From positions 1 through 64,000 of the forward strand of contig NZ_SEOO01000013.1 in assembly GCF_004152865.1 (NCBI RefSeq): a DNA stretch of 64,000 bases, given 5' to 3'. The stretch is from Sphingobium cupriresistens (GTDB lineage Bacteria; Pseudomonadota; Alphaproteobacteria; Sphingomonadales; Sphingomonadaceae). The translations under genes and the position numbers were made by a program. The first letter of the stretch is position 1. Every line of letters begins with the position of its first letter. Under the pieces are notes generated by a model. The model saw only the letters and a list, made by a program, of their open reading frames with translations, had not been told where the DNA came from and made no database searches. Positions 33,536 through 43,982 of the stretch are shown here, in pieces.

Positions 33536-34261
33536 ATGCGGGGATTATTGCAGGATGATGCGGCGACCGCCGACGCCTATCTGGCGTGGTGGCGGCTGGC
33601 GGGCGTGGATAGCGCCATAGGCGAATCGCCGGTTAACTGGCTGCGCCCTGTCGTTGCGCGCTCCGCGACCCCGATGGCCGCCACGATTACAGCGTCCATC
33701 GTGGAAAAACCGCGGACGCTCGAATCGTTCCTTGAATGGCTCGCCCATGATCCTGCCCAGCCCGAACGGCGCTGGACGGGCGCACAGATTGCGCCGTCCG
33801 GCCCGGCGCAGGCGACGCTGATGGTCGTCACCGACCTGCCCGATCCTTTCGATATCGGCGAAGGCCGGCTGCTGGCCGATCGCGCCGGATTGCTGTTCGA
33901 CGCGATGCTGCGGGCCATCGGCCTTCACCGCGACGCCATCCACCTCGCTTCGCTCTTCACCGCCCGTCCGCCCGGCGGCATGGTGGAGGCGGCGGACCTG
34001 GTCCATGCGGCCGATCGGATGCGCACCCATGTCGCGCTGGCTCAGCCGCGCCGCCTGCTGTTGTTGGGCGATCGGACGATCCGTGCGCTGATGCCGACGG
34101 ACGGCGCGGCATCGTCCGATAGTTTACGCCAATTTAATCATGATGGCGGCATTGTGCCCGCTGTCGCCACATTCCACCCCCGGCTGCTGCTGACCCAGCC
34201 TGCGGCCAAGGCGGAATGCTGGCGCGCCCTGCAAAGCCTGATCGAGGAAACCCGTCCGTGA
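33536..34261 (+). CDS. UDG-fold protein lacking iron-sulfur cysteines
   Basis: A 241-residue protein resembling the uracil-DNA glycosylase superfamily. The C-terminal FHPRLLLTQPAAKAECWRALQSL matches the family-4 FHP motif region, and VVTDLPDPFDIGEGRLLADRAGLLFDAM sits where motif A should be, although GExPG is not intact. The cysteines that bind the 4Fe-4S cluster in family-4 enzymes are absent. The N-terminal about 90 residues are unassigned. Its stop overlaps the slt start (GTGA). Glycosylase activity is doubtful. Confidence 0.65.
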   Translation: MRGLLQDDAATADAYLAWWRLAGVDSAIGESPVNWLRPVVARSATPMAATITASIVEKPRTLESFLEWLAHDPAQPERRWTGAQIAPSGPAQATLMVVTDLPDPFDIGEGRLLADRAGLLFDAMLRAIGLHRDAIHLASLFTARPPGGMVEAADLVHAADRMRTHVALAQPRRLLLLGDRTIRALMPTDGAASSDSLRQFNHDGGIVPAVATFHPRLLLTQPAAKAECWRALQSLIEETRP

Positions 34262-36048
34262 TTCGCGCCGCGACCCAAATGTCCCGTTTCGTCCTGATCG
34301 CCATGGGCCTGGCCGCTGCGCTTCCTGCAAAGGCCGAAACCGCCCCCTCCATACCGACACTGTCCATGCAAAACTCGCCGCTGCAACTGGGTGACGGCGA
34401 CAAGGCGCGCTATCGCGCTATTTTCTCTGCGTTGCAGGCGCAACAATGGAGCGAGGCCAAGGCGATGATCGCTGCGCTGGATGCGCAGGATGCCGTCCGG
34501 CCGCTGGCCTTGTCCGAACTCTATCTGGCGAAGGGATCGCCGCGGGTCGAACTGTTCGACCTGCTGGACCTTATCAACAAGGCCGCCTGGCTGCCCAAGG
34601 CCGACCAACTTTCTCGTTTGGCGCAAAAGCGCGGCGCCACCATCCTGCCGGACTTGCCGCAAATTCAGAAGATGGTCTGGCTGGGTTCCGCCCCGCGCCG
34701 CCAATATGTCGCCGCGATCAAGACCGATGCGCTGGCCCAGGCGCTCGCCGGCCAGATCCAGACTTATGTGAAGAATGACGATCCGGCCGGCGCCGAAGGG
34801 CTGCTCGCCACCGGCGAAGCAGGATTGACCTCCGAAGGGCTGACCGAAGTGCGCCAGCGCGTCGCCTGGGCCTATTATATAGAGAATGACGATGTGAACG
34901 CCCGCCGCATGGCCGTGCGCGCGCTCGAAACCCGCACCGGCGGCGATTGGACGGTGCAGGCGCACTGGACCAATGGCCTTGCCTCTTGGCGTCAGAATGA
35001 CTGCCGCACCGCCGCCCCCGCCTTCGCCAATGTCGCCGCGCTGGCGGGCGACGCCGACATGCGCGCCGCCGGCGCCTATTGGGCTTCGCGCGCCTATATG
35101 GTCTGCGGAGAAGCGGAGAAGGTCGCGGCCTATCTCAAACAGGCCGCCCGTTCGGACGAAACCTTTTACGGCCTGCTCGCCCGCGAATCGCTCGGCCTGC
35201 CCATGCAGGCCGCCGCGCTGGTCAGCCGTTTCAGCGACATCGACTGGGGCGTGCTCAAGGGCAGCCCCAACGTCCACGCCGCCATTGCCCTTTCGGCGAT
35301 TGGCGACAATGGCCGCGCCGACGAAATCCTGCGCTATCAGGCCAAAATCGGCGGTCCGGCGCAATATGATGCGCTTTTGCGCCTCGCCGGCGCGCTCAGC
35401 CTGCCCGCAACCCAACTCTGGCTCGCCCATAATGGCCCGGCCGGCAAGCAGCCGGCCAGCTTCGCCCGCTTCCCCGCGCCAAACTGGCGGCCCGATGGCG
35501 GCTGGCGCGTTGATCCCTCGCTCATTTACGCCCACACGCTCCAGGAATCGGGCTTCCGCTCCGATGTCGTCAGCAGCGCGGGCGCACGCGGCCTGATGCA
35601 GGTCCGTCCCGGCACCGCCGGCGATGTGGGCCTCACCAACGCATCGCAACTCTTCGTGCCGTCCACCAACATGGAATATGGCCAGCGCTATCTGGAATCG
35701 CTGCGCGACATGAGCGCGACCGGCGGTCTGCTGCCCAAGGTGATGGCCGCCTATAATGCCGGCCCGCAGCCGGTCGATCGCTGGAACACGCAGGTCCATG
35801 ACAAGGGCGATCCGCTGCTCTTCATGGAATCGCTGCCCTATTATGAAACCCGCGCCTATGTGAACATCGTCATGCGCAACTACTGGATGTACCAGATCCA
35901 GGCGAAGGGCAGCGCCGATTGCCTGACCGGCATGGCGCAGGGCATGTGGCCGACCTTCCCCAATGCCAAGGGCGTAAAGCTGGTGCGCCTGAGCAAGGCG
36001 GATGGCCGTGCGTCAACGGGCGCCAGCATGGGCGGCGGTTCCGACTGA
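34258..36048 (+). CDS. slt: Soluble lytic murein transglycosylase
   Basis: A 596-residue periplasmic enzyme that cleaves peptidoglycan to 1,6-anhydro muropeptides. An N-terminal signal peptide ([20 protein letters not shown]) precedes a long helical superhelix region. The C-terminal catalytic SLT domain has Glu430 in HTLQESGF, then [13 protein letters not shown] and [15 protein letters not shown] at 34258 overlaps the preceding stop; the ATG at 34279 is an alternative. Its stop overlaps moaB by one base. Confidence 0.93.
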   Translation: MIRAATQMSRFVLIAMGLAAALPAKAETAPSIPTLSMQNSPLQLGDGDKARYRAIFSALQAQQWSEAKAMIAALDAQDAVRPLALSELYLAKGSPRVELFDLLDLINKAAWLPKADQLSRLAQKRGATILPDLPQIQKMVWLGSAPRRQYVAAIKTDALAQALAGQIQTYVKNDDPAGAEGLLATGEAGLTSEGLTEVRQRVAWAYYIENDDVNARRMAVRALETRTGGDWTVQAHWTNGLASWRQNDCRTAAPAFANVAALAGDADMRAAGAYWASRAYMVCGEAEKVAAYLKQAARSDETFYGLLARESLGLPMQAAALVSRFSDIDWGVLKGSPNVHAAIALSAIGDNGRADEILRYQAKIGGPAQYDALLRLAGALSLPATQLWLAHNGPAGKQPASFARFPAPNWRPDGGWRVDPSLIYAHTLQESGFRSDVVSSAGARGLMQVRPGTAGDVGLTNASQLFVPSTNMEYGQRYLESLRDMSATGGLLPKVMAAYNAGPQPVDRWNTQVHDKGDPLLFMESLPYYETRAYVNIVMRNYWMYQIQAKGSADCLTGMAQGMWPTFPNAKGVKLVRLSKADGRASTGASMGGGSD

Positions 36049-36575
36049 TGCCGATCGATGAGGGCCGGGCCTTCATTCCCGTGCGGATCGCCGTCCTCAC
36101 CGTCTCCGACACGCGCGGCCTGGCGCAGGATCGCTCCGGCGACGCCCTGGTCGAACGGCTGGAAAGCGCCGGCCATATCCTCGCCGCCCGCTATATCGAG
36201 CGCGACGACCGGTCCGCCATCGTCGCCCGGCTGCACGCCTGGATCGACGATCCGCAGATCGACGTCATCCTCACCACCGGCGGCACCGGCGTCACTGGCC
36301 GCGACGTCACGCCCGAAGCCCTCGCCCAGGTGCAGGACAAGGAAATCCCCGGTTTTGGCGAGTTGTTCCGCTGGCTGAGTTACCAGAGCATTGGCACCTC
36401 CACCATCCAGTCCCGCGCCACAGCCTGCGTCGCGCGCGGCACCTATATCTTTGCGCTGCCCGGATCGACCGGCGCGGTAAAGGACGCATGGGACGGTATC
36501 CTCGTCACCCAACTCGACAGCCGTTTCCGCCCCTGCAACTTCGTTGAACTGATGCCGCGGCTGATGGAGCATTAA
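36048..36575 (+). CDS. moaB: Molybdenum cofactor biosynthesis protein MoaB
   Basis: A 175-residue member of the MoaB/Mog family, which adenylylates molybdopterin before metal insertion. The signature block [17 protein letters not shown] starts near residue 75, and the C-terminal [14 protein letters not shown] is present. The start ATG shares one base with the slt stop (TGATG). No other moa genes are beside it, so it is a co-transcribed orphan of slt. Confidence 0.93.
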   Translation: MPIDEGRAFIPVRIAVLTVSDTRGLAQDRSGDALVERLESAGHILAARYIERDDRSAIVARLHAWIDDPQIDVILTTGGTGVTGRDVTPEALAQVQDKEIPGFGELFRWLSYQSIGTSTIQSRATACVARGTYIFALPGSTGAVKDAWDGILVTQLDSRFRPCNFVELMPRLMEH

Positions 36576-36596
36576 GGCCCACCGTCTATTTAATTA

Positions 36597-36642
36597 GTTA
36601 GCTAACAAATGAAAATGACGAATGCGATTCTAGTGTCGCATT
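36597..36642. repeat. Two palindromes in the moaB/radical-SAM gap
   Basis: GTTAGCTAAC (36597-36606) is a perfect 10-base palindrome. AATGCGA (36621-36627) and TCGCATT (36636-36642) are perfect inverted 7-mers spaced by eight bases. The gap is distinctly AT-rich. Either could be a regulator operator, or the second a weak hairpin terminator for moaB; neither has a T-run that decides it. Confidence 0.5.
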
Positions 36643-36653
36643 TCTTGTCTCAT

Positions 36654-36682
36654 TTGACATTTTGTTCCCTTCATGTTCTCAT
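36654..36682 (+). promoter_or_regulatory. LexA operator and -35 element before the radical SAM gene
   Basis: GTTC-N7-GTTC, the alphaproteobacterial LexA box, is exact at 36664-36678. TTGACA at 36654-36659 fits a -35 box, placing the operator between it and the start codon, so bound LexA would block transcription. The -10 region is not convincing. The operator overlaps the in-frame ATG at 36673, which favours the ATG at 36688 as the true start. Confidence 0.65.
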
Positions 36683-36687
36683 GCCCC

Positions 36688-37755
36688 ATGGCGATCGAGA
36701 AAGGCAGGGGCGCAACGCTGAACGGCGACAGCCACCGCTTCAACCTCCGCCAACGGGAGGCCGACGGCGATTGGCTCGATGCGGTCGAGCATCTGGACGG
36801 TCCCGTCCCCCGCCGCCGGACCCAGGTCACGGTCGAACATCCCCGCACCATCCTGACCCGCAACGCCAGCCCCGACATCGGCTTTTCCCAATCGATCAAC
36901 GCCTATCGCGGATGCGAACATGGCTGCATCTATTGCTTCGCGCGCCCGTCCCATGCCTATCACGACTTGTCCCCCGGCCTGGATTTCGAAACCAGATTAT
37001 TCGCCAAGCCCGACGCCGCAAAACTGCTGCGCGCCGAACTGTCGAAGCGTAACTATGTCGTCGCACCCATCGCCATGGGCACCAATACCGACCCATATCA
37101 GCCGATCGAAAAGGATTGGCGCATTACGCGGGACATCTTGGAATTGCTGGTCGAAACCCGCCACCCGACGTTCATCACCACTAAGTCCGACCGCATCCTG
37201 CGCGACATCGATATGCTTGCCGATCTGGCGCGCGACCGGCTTGTGGCCGTGATGCTATCCGTCACCAGCCTCGACCCCGCCATTGCCCGCACCCTGGAAC
37301 CCCGCGCGCCGCATCCGCTGCGCCGGATCGAGGCGATCCGTCAGCTATCGGCGGCCGGCATCCCCGTCACCGCCAGCATCTCGCCCGTCATCCCCGCCAT
37401 TACCGACCATGAGATCGAAGCCCTGGTCGCCCGCGTCGCGGAGGCGGGGGCACGCGAGGTGACCTTCATCCCGGTCCGCCTGCCGCACGAAGTCGCTCCT
37501 CTGTTCCGTGCCTGGCTCGACGCCCATTATCCCGATCGCGCGGCCAAGGTGATGGCGATCATCAACGACCTGCGCGGCGGCCGCGACAACGACCCCGATT
37601 TCGGCTCCCGGATGCGCGGACAGGGCGTCTGGGCCGACCTCATCCGCACCCGCTTCAGCAAAGCCCGCAAGCGCGCAGGCCTCGGCGCGGAACGGCTGAC
37701 CCTGCGCACCGACCTCTTCCGCCCACCCGAAGGCGCGCAGATGCTGTTGTTTTAG
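36688..37755 (+). CDS. PA0069-family radical SAM protein (spore photoproduct lyase-like)
   Basis: A 355-residue radical SAM protein. The cluster cysteines are Cys76, Cys80 and Cys83 in YRGCEHGCIYCFAR, a CxxxCxxC arrangement. APIAMGTNTDPYQPIE and TKSDRILRDIDML are family-typical. The family is related to spore photoproduct lyase and its substrate is unknown. The LexA box directly upstream suggests damage induction. Preceded by moaB, followed by the convergent dnaE. Confidence 0.88.
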   Translation: MAIEKGRGATLNGDSHRFNLRQREADGDWLDAVEHLDGPVPRRRTQVTVEHPRTILTRNASPDIGFSQSINAYRGCEHGCIYCFARPSHAYHDLSPGLDFETRLFAKPDAAKLLRAELSKRNYVVAPIAMGTNTDPYQPIEKDWRITRDILELLVETRHPTFITTKSDRILRDIDMLADLARDRLVAVMLSVTSLDPAIARTLEPRAPHPLRRIEAIRQLSAAGIPVTASISPVIPAITDHEIEALVARVAEAGAREVTFIPVRLPHEVAPLFRAWLDAHYPDRAAKVMAIINDLRGGRDNDPDFGSRMRGQGVWADLIRTRFSKARKRAGLGAERLTLRTDLFRPPEGAQMLLF

Positions 37756-37824
37756 CCTCCGTTGTTCGGGCGGCTTTGGGTGGCCGACTATGGTCCCAAA
37801 ACGACAGCGCAAAACCCGCTGCAA

Positions 37825-40800
37825 TCATCCTACCAACCGCATCGCCGTTCGCCGCGTGCGCGTCTTGTAGCCGTCCGCCTTCACATCCATCCGCTCGAAG
37901 CAGTGGATCGACAGCCCCTTGATCGTAGAGATTGCATCCACCTGATCCGCGCCCAGGCTATAGGTGTCGCCCAGAAACAGCCGCGCCGCCTGCCCCTCGC
38001 CCACCGGCGCGCGCAGGAACACCTCGCTCCGCCCTCCACTCGCACCCGCCAGCAAAGCCGCCAGCGCCTCGACCGCCTGCGGGGTCTCCACATCGACCGT
38101 CAATTCCATGCGCGATGCGCTCGCGATCGCCCTGAACGGCTCGACCCCCCGCACCGTCACGCGCGGGGTCTCCTCGCCCGGCAACCGGTCCAGTTCCACC
38201 ACCAGCAGCGCGCAGTCGCCATCGGCGGCCAGTTCCTCGATCGCCTTGCACGCACCCTCGTCAAAGCAACTCGCCTGAAACTGGCCGCTCTGGTCGGAGA
38301 AGGTCGCGTTGGCGTAGCGCGCCCCGCGCTTGGTTTCGCGCCAGCGCACATCCTCGACCATCGCCGCCATGATCGTCATCGCCCGCCCTTCGGCGTTGGG
38401 CGCAGGCATCGGCGCCTGGCACACCGCGCCATAGCTGCGCGCGCCCCGCGCTTCGGCCAGATGCTTGTAGCGATCGACCGGATGCGCCGAGAAATAGAAA
38501 CCGAACGCCTCCTTTTCCTGCGCCATGCGATCCGCCACGGTCCAGGCCTGATGCGGCGGAATGCGGACGTCGGCATGCGGCGTCTCGACATCGCCGAACA
38601 GGCCGCCCTGCCCGCTTTCGCGCGCCGCTGCATTGCTCGACGCCACCGACAAGATGGTTTCCGCTGCGGCATGAACGCCCGCCCGATCGGCATGGACGCC
38701 ATCGAACGCCCCCGCCGCCGCCAGGCTTTCCAACTGCCGCCGGTTCAGCAATCGCGGCTCGATCCGGTCGGCAAAGTCGTCCAGCGTCTGGAACGGCCCC
38801 GCCGCCTCGCGCTCGGCGACCAGTTGCTCCATCGCCTTCTCGCCCACGCCCTTGAGGCCGCCCAGCGCGTAGCGCACGGCAAAGCCCAACCGCTTGTCCT
38901 CGCCTTCACAGGGCACGGCCTCGACGGTGAAGTCGGCCTGGCTGCGGTTGAGATCGGGCGCCAGGCAGGTCAGCCCCATGCGCCGCATATCGTCCACGAA
39001 AACCGTCAGTTTTTCGGTCAGATGGATATCGAACGCCATCGACCCGGCGTAGAATTCCGCCGGATAATGCGCCTTCAACCACGCCGTCTGATAGGCGAGC
39101 AGCGCATAGGCGGCGGCGTGCGACTTGTTGAAGCCATAGCCGGCGAACTTGTCGATCAAGTCGAACAGTTCGTTCGCCTTGGCCGGCTTGATGTCGCTCG
39201 CGGCGCAGCCTTCGACGAAGCGCGAGCGCTGCGCGTCCATTTCGGCCTTCACCTTCTTGCCCATCGCGCGGCGCAGCAGGTCGGCGTCGCCGAGCGAATA
39301 GCCGGCCAGGATTTGCGCGGCCTGCATTACCTGTTCCTGATAGACGAAGATGCCGTATGTTTCTTCGAGGATCGGCTTCAGCAATATGTGCGGATATTCA
39401 ATCTCTTCCTGCCCGTTCTTGCGGCGGCCGAACATCGGGATATTGTCCATCGGGCCGGGGCGATAGAGCGAGACGAGCGCGATGATATCGCCGAAATTGG
39501 TCGGCCGCACCGCCGCCAGCGTCTTGCGCATCCCTTCCGATTCAAGCTGGAACACACCGACTGTGTCGCCGCGCTGGAGAAGGTCGTAGACCGCACCATC
39601 GTCCCAGGCGAGCGTGTCCAGATCTACGGTCACGCCCCGCGCCGCCAGCAACTGCACCGCCTTCTGCAACACCGACAGGGTTTTCAGACCCAGAAAGTCG
39701 AACTTCACCAGCCCCGCGCCCTCGACATATTTCATGTCGAACTGGGTCACCGGCATGTCCGATCGCGGATCGCGATAGAGCGGCACCAGTTGCTGCAACG
39801 GCCGGTCGCCGATCACCACGCCGGCCGCATGGGTGGAACTGTGACGCGGAAAGCCCTCCAGCTTCATCGCATAATCGATCAGGCGGCGGACCTGCTTGTC
39901 ATTGTCATATTCCGCCCGAAACTCGGCGACCCCGTTCAGCGACCGCTCCAGCGTCCACGGATCGGTCGGGTGGTTCGGCACCAGCTTGGCGAGCCGATCG
40001 ACCTGGCCATAGCTCATCTGGAGCACACGCCCGGTGTCCTTGAGCACCGCGCGCGCCTTGAGCTTACCGAAGGTGATGATCTGCGCCACATGGTCCGCGC
40101 CATATTTCTGCTGGACGTAGCGGATCACCTCGCCGCGCCGGGTTTCGCAGAAATCGATGTCGAAGTCGGGCATCGACACGCGTTCCGGGTTCAGGAAGCG
40201 TTCGAACAGCAGGCCGAGCTGCAGCGGATCGAGATCGGTGATCAGCAGCGCCCAGGCGACGACCGATCCCGCGCCGGACCCACGGCCCGGTCCCACCGGA
40301 ATGTCATGATCCTTCGCCCATTTGATGAAGTCGGCGACGATCAGGAAATAGCCCGGAAAACCCATCTGGATGATGATGTCCGTCTCGAACTTGAGACGCT
40401 CGATATAGGGCTGGCGCGCCTCGTCCGCGATGATGCCCAACTTCGCCAGACGCGCGTCCAGTCCGGCGCTCGCCAGGTCGCGCAGCATCCTTGCTTCGCC
40501 CTCGATATCGCCGGCCAGGCTGGGCAGGATCGGCTTGCGTTTGGGCGCGGCCACGGCGCAGCGTTGCGCGACCACCAGCGTATTGGCCAGCGCTTCGGGC
40601 AGATCCTCGAACAGGCGCTTCATCTCGCCCGCCGGCTTCATCCAGGCGTCAGGCGAACTGGTGCGGCGATCGGGCATGTCGACATAGGCACTGTCGGCGA
40701 TGCACAGCATGACGTCATGCGCTTCATGGAAATGCGGTTCGGTGAAACAGGTGGGGTTGGTCGCCACCAGCGGCAGGTTGCGATCATAAGCGAGGTCGAG

Positions 40801-41364
40801 CAGATGCGGCTCCGCCTTGCCCTCCACCGGGTCGAGCCGGCGGCAAATTTCGACATACAGCCGATCGGGAAACAGCGCCTCCAGCCGCTCGACATAGGCG
40901 ACCGCCGCGTCGGGCTGGTCCTCCGCGAACAGCCGCGCCAAAGCGCCCTCGCCACCCGCCGTCAGGGCGATGAGGCCATCGGTCCGCCCGGCCAGCGCCT
41001 CGACCGTCACATGCGGCACTTCTTCGACCGGTCGATCCAGATGCGCCATCGATACCAGCGCGCAGATATTGTCATATCCCGCGGCGTCCTGCGCATAGAG
41101 CGCCAGCCAGTCATGCATCGGCGCATTGGCCGGCCGCCCCGGCCGCAATACGCCCAGCATCGCGCCGATGATCGGCTGCACGCCTTCATCCTTGCATCCG
41201 TCGGAAAAGGCCATCGATCCGTAAAGCCCGTTGCGATCGGTGATCGCCGCCGCCGGAAAGCCCAAAGCCTTGGCCTGCTTGGCGATCTTCTTGGGATCGA
41301 TCGCCCCTTCCAGCATGGTGTAGGAGGAAAAGACGCGCAGCGGTGCGAAGTGAGCATGGGGCAT
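37825..41364 (-). CDS. dnaE: DNA polymerase III subunit alpha
   Basis: A 1179-residue replicative polymerase. The N-terminal PHP domain starts HFAPLRVFSSYTMLEGAI. The polymerase core includes GPGRGSGAGSVVAWAL and the catalytic aspartates in PDFDIDFCETRRGEVI. HhH and OB-fold segments (VEDVRWRETKRGARYANATF) lie in the last third. The start MPHAHFAPL at 41364 is chosen; the open frame continues to 43191 only because it is antisense to the diguanylate cyclase. It is the DnaE1 type, not the error-prone DnaE2, as no imuA/imuB is nearby. Confidence 0.96.
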   Translation of the reverse strand: MPHAHFAPLRVFSSYTMLEGAIDPKKIAKQAKALGFPAAAITDRNGLYGSMAFSDGCKDEGVQPIIGAMLGVLRPGRPANAPMHDWLALYAQDAAGYDNICALVSMAHLDRPVEEVPHVTVEALAGRTDGLIALTAGGEGALARLFAEDQPDAAVAYVERLEALFPDRLYVEICRRLDPVEGKAEPHLLDLAYDRNLPLVATNPTCFTEPHFHEAHDVMLCIADSAYVDMPDRRTSSPDAWMKPAGEMKRLFEDLPEALANTLVVAQRCAVAAPKRKPILPSLAGDIEGEARMLRDLASAGLDARLAKLGIIADEARQPYIERLKFETDIIIQMGFPGYFLIVADFIKWAKDHDIPVGPGRGSGAGSVVAWALLITDLDPLQLGLLFERFLNPERVSMPDFDIDFCETRRGEVIRYVQQKYGADHVAQIITFGKLKARAVLKDTGRVLQMSYGQVDRLAKLVPNHPTDPWTLERSLNGVAEFRAEYDNDKQVRRLIDYAMKLEGFPRHSSTHAAGVVIGDRPLQQLVPLYRDPRSDMPVTQFDMKYVEGAGLVKFDFLGLKTLSVLQKAVQLLAARGVTVDLDTLAWDDGAVYDLLQRGDTVGVFQLESEGMRKTLAAVRPTNFGDIIALVSLYRPGPMDNIPMFGRRKNGQEEIEYPHILLKPILEETYGIFVYQEQVMQAAQILAGYSLGDADLLRRAMGKKVKAEMDAQRSRFVEGCAASDIKPAKANELFDLIDKFAGYGFNKSHAAAYALLAYQTAWLKAHYPAEFYAGSMAFDIHLTEKLTVFVDDMRRMGLTCLAPDLNRSQADFTVEAVPCEGEDKRLGFAVRYALGGLKGVGEKAMEQLVAEREAAGPFQTLDDFADRIEPRLLNRRQLESLAAAGAFDGVHADRAGVHAAAETILSVASSNAAARESGQGGLFGDVETPHADVRIPPHQAWTVADRMAQEKEAFGFYFSAHPVDRYKHLAEARGARSYGAVCQAPMPAPNAEGRAMTIMAAMVEDVRWRETKRGARYANATFSDQSGQFQASCFDEGACKAIEELAADGDCALLVVELDRLPGEETPRVTVRGVEPFRAIASASRMELTVDVETPQAVEALAALLAGASGGRSEVFLRAPVGEGQAARLFLGDTYSLGADQVDAISTIKGLSIHCFERMDVKADGYKTRTRRTAMRLVG

Positions 41365-41487
41365 GTCGGCCAATCTAGGGACGATCCCTGATTCGTCCCA
41401 GTCCTTCGAAAAGGAAATCTGTGGGTAAAGCGCCTGCGCGTCATCCTTAACAGATTGCCAACCTGTTGCCGCTACCTTCGCCGCATC

Positions 41488-43308
41488 ATGCGTCTCTCCA
41501 CGATCACCAATTGGGCCTATGGGGCCACCGTCGCTCTCACTCTTTTTTCCGGCGTCACCATGTTGATGGCGTCGAGCGCGGAGGAGCGCGAGCGCGCTGC
41601 GGTGGCGCAGCGCGCGACCTTCGATCGCGCGACCGCCACGCTGGAGGAGGATGTCTATCGTTTGACCGAACAGGCCCGCGGCTTCGTGATTACCGGCGAT
41701 CCCAGCCATCTGATCGCCTATCGCCGGGAAAAGGAGGCGCTGCGTTCCGTCGAGCAGCGCATTACCCATCTGCGCGACGTCGGCGCGGACGACGCCGAAT
41801 TGACCGCCCTGCGCCAGGCGATGCACTGGGCCGACGCCCTGACCGAGGAGCAGGACGCCGCGATCCGCGCCGCTGAGGCCAACGACGACAGGACCGCCCG
41901 CACCATCCTGTTCGGCGACGAATATGGCCGGGAACTGGATCGGGTCGCGGCCCAGGTCGGCAAGTTCCAATATATGCTCGACCAGCGCACCGATCATGCG
42001 GTGGTGCGCGCGACCGACACGGCCCGGCAATGGCGGACCATGTCCGAAATCATGCTGGGCATGACGGCGCTGCTGTTTCTGTGCGTTCTTTATTTCGTGC
42101 TGAAACGGCGCATCCTGCGGCCGGTGGTGCGGCTGAGCGACGTCGTCACCCGCCTCGCCGCCCAGGATTATGACGCCATTCCGCCCGAATCCGCGCATGT
42201 CGATGAAATCGGCGACATGGCTCAGGCCGTCCGCATCTTCCGCGAAAACGGGCTGGAGCGGCAACGGCTGGAGAAGGAGCGCGACGCCGACCGTATGATG
42301 CGCGACCTGATCTCGCGCCTGACGCAACGGCTCCAGGGTTGCGACAATGTCAGCGACCTGGTCGATGTCGTGCGCCGCTTCGCCCCGGAGATCGCGCCCG
42401 ATTTTCCGGGCCGGCTCTATATCCACGACAATCGCCGCAACGCCATGACCCAGGCCTGCGACTGGCTGGCCCCGGCTTATTCGCGCGGCGAATTTCCGCC
42501 CTCGGCCTGCTGGGCGCTGCGGCGCGGTCAGACCCACCGACCGATCGGCGAGATGGTGGACATACCGTGTGAGCATTTGGGCGAGCATCTCGGCGTGATG
42601 GAAAGCCTCAGCAGCATCTGCATCCCGCTCGCCGCGCAGGGCGAAAGTATCGGGATGCTCTATTATGAAGAACCGACGGACAGCAGCGCCGATCATCTGG
42701 AACGCACCGGTCAATATCTGGATATGCTGGCCGAAAATATCGGCTTGGCGCTCGCCAATCTGCGCCTGCGCGACGCGCTGCGGGACATGGCGATGGCCGA
42801 TGCGCTGACCGGCCTGCCCAACCGGCGCCAGTTCGACGCCATGCTCCAGACGTTGGTGCAGGACGCCGATCGCCACGGCGCGCCGCTGGCCTGCCTGATG
42901 GTCGATATCGACCATTTCAAGCGATTCAACGACAGCTATGGCCATGATGCGGGCGACGCCGTGCTGCGCGCCGTGGGCAATGTGCTGGGCGACTCGCTGC
43001 GCGAACATGGCCACGCCTTCCGTCTGGGCGGCGAAGAGTTCGTCATTTTGATGCCAGGCTTCACCCTGGATCAGGCGCTGGGCCGCGCGATGCAGATTCA
43101 ACGCCGCATCCAGGATTTGCGCCTGGGCCATAATGGCAAGGAACTGGGACCGATCACGGCCTCTTTCGGCCTGTCCGCCTTCCCCGATCATGGACGGCCC
43201 GACCGGCTGCTTCAGACCGCAGACGCCGCGCTGCTGCGCGCTAAGACGGAAGGTCGGGACCGCATCCTGGTCGCGACCGTCCGAGACGGGGCTTCAGTGG
43301 CGGCCTAG
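41488..43308 (+). CDS. Membrane diguanylate cyclase with CHASE3-like, HAMP and GAF regions
   Basis: A 606-residue protein. One N-terminal membrane segment (about 8-30), a helical periplasmic region (about 31-180) similar to CHASE3, a second membrane segment ([20 protein letters not shown]), a HAMP linker, a GAF-like region (about 280-435), and a GGDEF domain starting [12 protein letters not shown]. The active loop is GGEEF. The residue expected to end the RxxD inhibitory site is Gly (REHG), so feedback by that site is absent. The stop overlaps the convergent lolD stop at CTAG. Confidence 0.88.
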   Translation: MRLSTITNWAYGATVALTLFSGVTMLMASSAEERERAAVAQRATFDRATATLEEDVYRLTEQARGFVITGDPSHLIAYRREKEALRSVEQRITHLRDVGADDAELTALRQAMHWADALTEEQDAAIRAAEANDDRTARTILFGDEYGRELDRVAAQVGKFQYMLDQRTDHAVVRATDTARQWRTMSEIMLGMTALLFLCVLYFVLKRRILRPVVRLSDVVTRLAAQDYDAIPPESAHVDEIGDMAQAVRIFRENGLERQRLEKERDADRMMRDLISRLTQRLQGCDNVSDLVDVVRRFAPEIAPDFPGRLYIHDNRRNAMTQACDWLAPAYSRGEFPPSACWALRRGQTHRPIGEMVDIPCEHLGEHLGVMESLSSICIPLAAQGESIGMLYYEEPTDSSADHLERTGQYLDMLAENIGLALANLRLRDALRDMAMADALTGLPNRRQFDAMLQTLVQDADRHGAPLACLMVDIDHFKRFNDSYGHDAGDAVLRAVGNVLGDSLREHGHAFRLGGEEFVILMPGFTLDQALGRAMQIQRRIQDLRLGHNGKELGPITASFGLSAFPDHGRPDRLLQTADAALLRAKTEGRDRILVATVRDGASVAA

Positions 43309-43982
43309 GCGCCTTGCAACACGCCTTCATGCAGCCGCACCACCCGGTCCATCTTCTGCGCCAGCCGCTCATTATGCGTCGCCACGAGCGCGGCGGACCC
43401 TTCGCCCCGCACCAGCCGCAGAAATTCCGACAGCACGACGTCCGCCGTCCGCTCGTCCAGATTGCCGGTCGGCTCATCCGCCAGCACCAGCGCCGGGCGG
43501 TTGGCCAGCGCGCGCGCGACAGCGACGCGCTGCTGTTCGCCCCCGGACAGCTGGCTCGGCCGATGGTCGAGACGATGGCCCAGCCCCAGCGCCGTCAGCA
43601 GCGATTCCGCCCGCGCCTTCGCCGCCGGCATCTCGACGTCGCGGATCACCTGCGGCAGGATGACATTCTCGGTCGCGTTGAAATCGGGCAACAGATGATG
43701 GAACTGATAGACGAAGCCCAGCGCATCGCGGCGCAATCGGGTGCGGCCGTCATTGTCCAGCTTCGCCGCTTCTTCGCCGTCGATGCGGATCGATCCGTCG
43801 AACCCGCCCTCCAGCAGCCCCACCGCCTGCAACAGCGTCGATTTGCCCGAACCGGACGGCCCTAGCAGCGCGACGATCTCGCCCGGCCCTACGGTCAGGT
43901 CAATGCCCCGCAACACGTCGATGGTGACGCCGCCCTGGGTGAAGCTGCGCGCAAGGCCCGTGACCTTCAGTATATCATTCAT
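43305..43982 (-). CDS. lolD: Lipoprotein release ATPase LolD
   Basis: A 225-residue ABC ATPase powering lipoprotein detachment from the inner membrane. Walker A is [11 protein letters not shown] near residue 37, the signature is [15 protein letters not shown] near 140 and Walker B is [12 protein letters not shown]. The start overlaps the end of the permease gene by eight bases. The stop shares CTAG with the convergent diguanylate cyclase. Confidence 0.93.
   Translation of the reverse strand: MNDILKVTGLARSFTQGGVTIDVLRGIDLTVGPGEIVALLGPSGSGKSTLLQAVGLLEGGFDGSIRIDGEEAAKLDNDGRTRLRRDALGFVYQFHHLLPDFNATENVILPQVIRDVEMPAAKARAESLLTALGLGHRLDHRPSQLSGGEQQRVAVARALANRPALVLADEPTGNLDERTADVVLSEFLRLVRGEGSAALVATHNERLAQKMDRVVRLHEGVLQGA

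Noticed and set aside
37762..41391. A 1209-codon open frame on the plus strand opposite dnaE
   Set aside because: Arg/His/Gln-rich composition and no domain; it is the high-GC shadow of dnaE.
41365..43191. Upstream extension of dnaE by about 600 codons
   Set aside because: The added part is antisense to the diguanylate cyclase gene and dnaE has a clear PHP-domain start at 41364.
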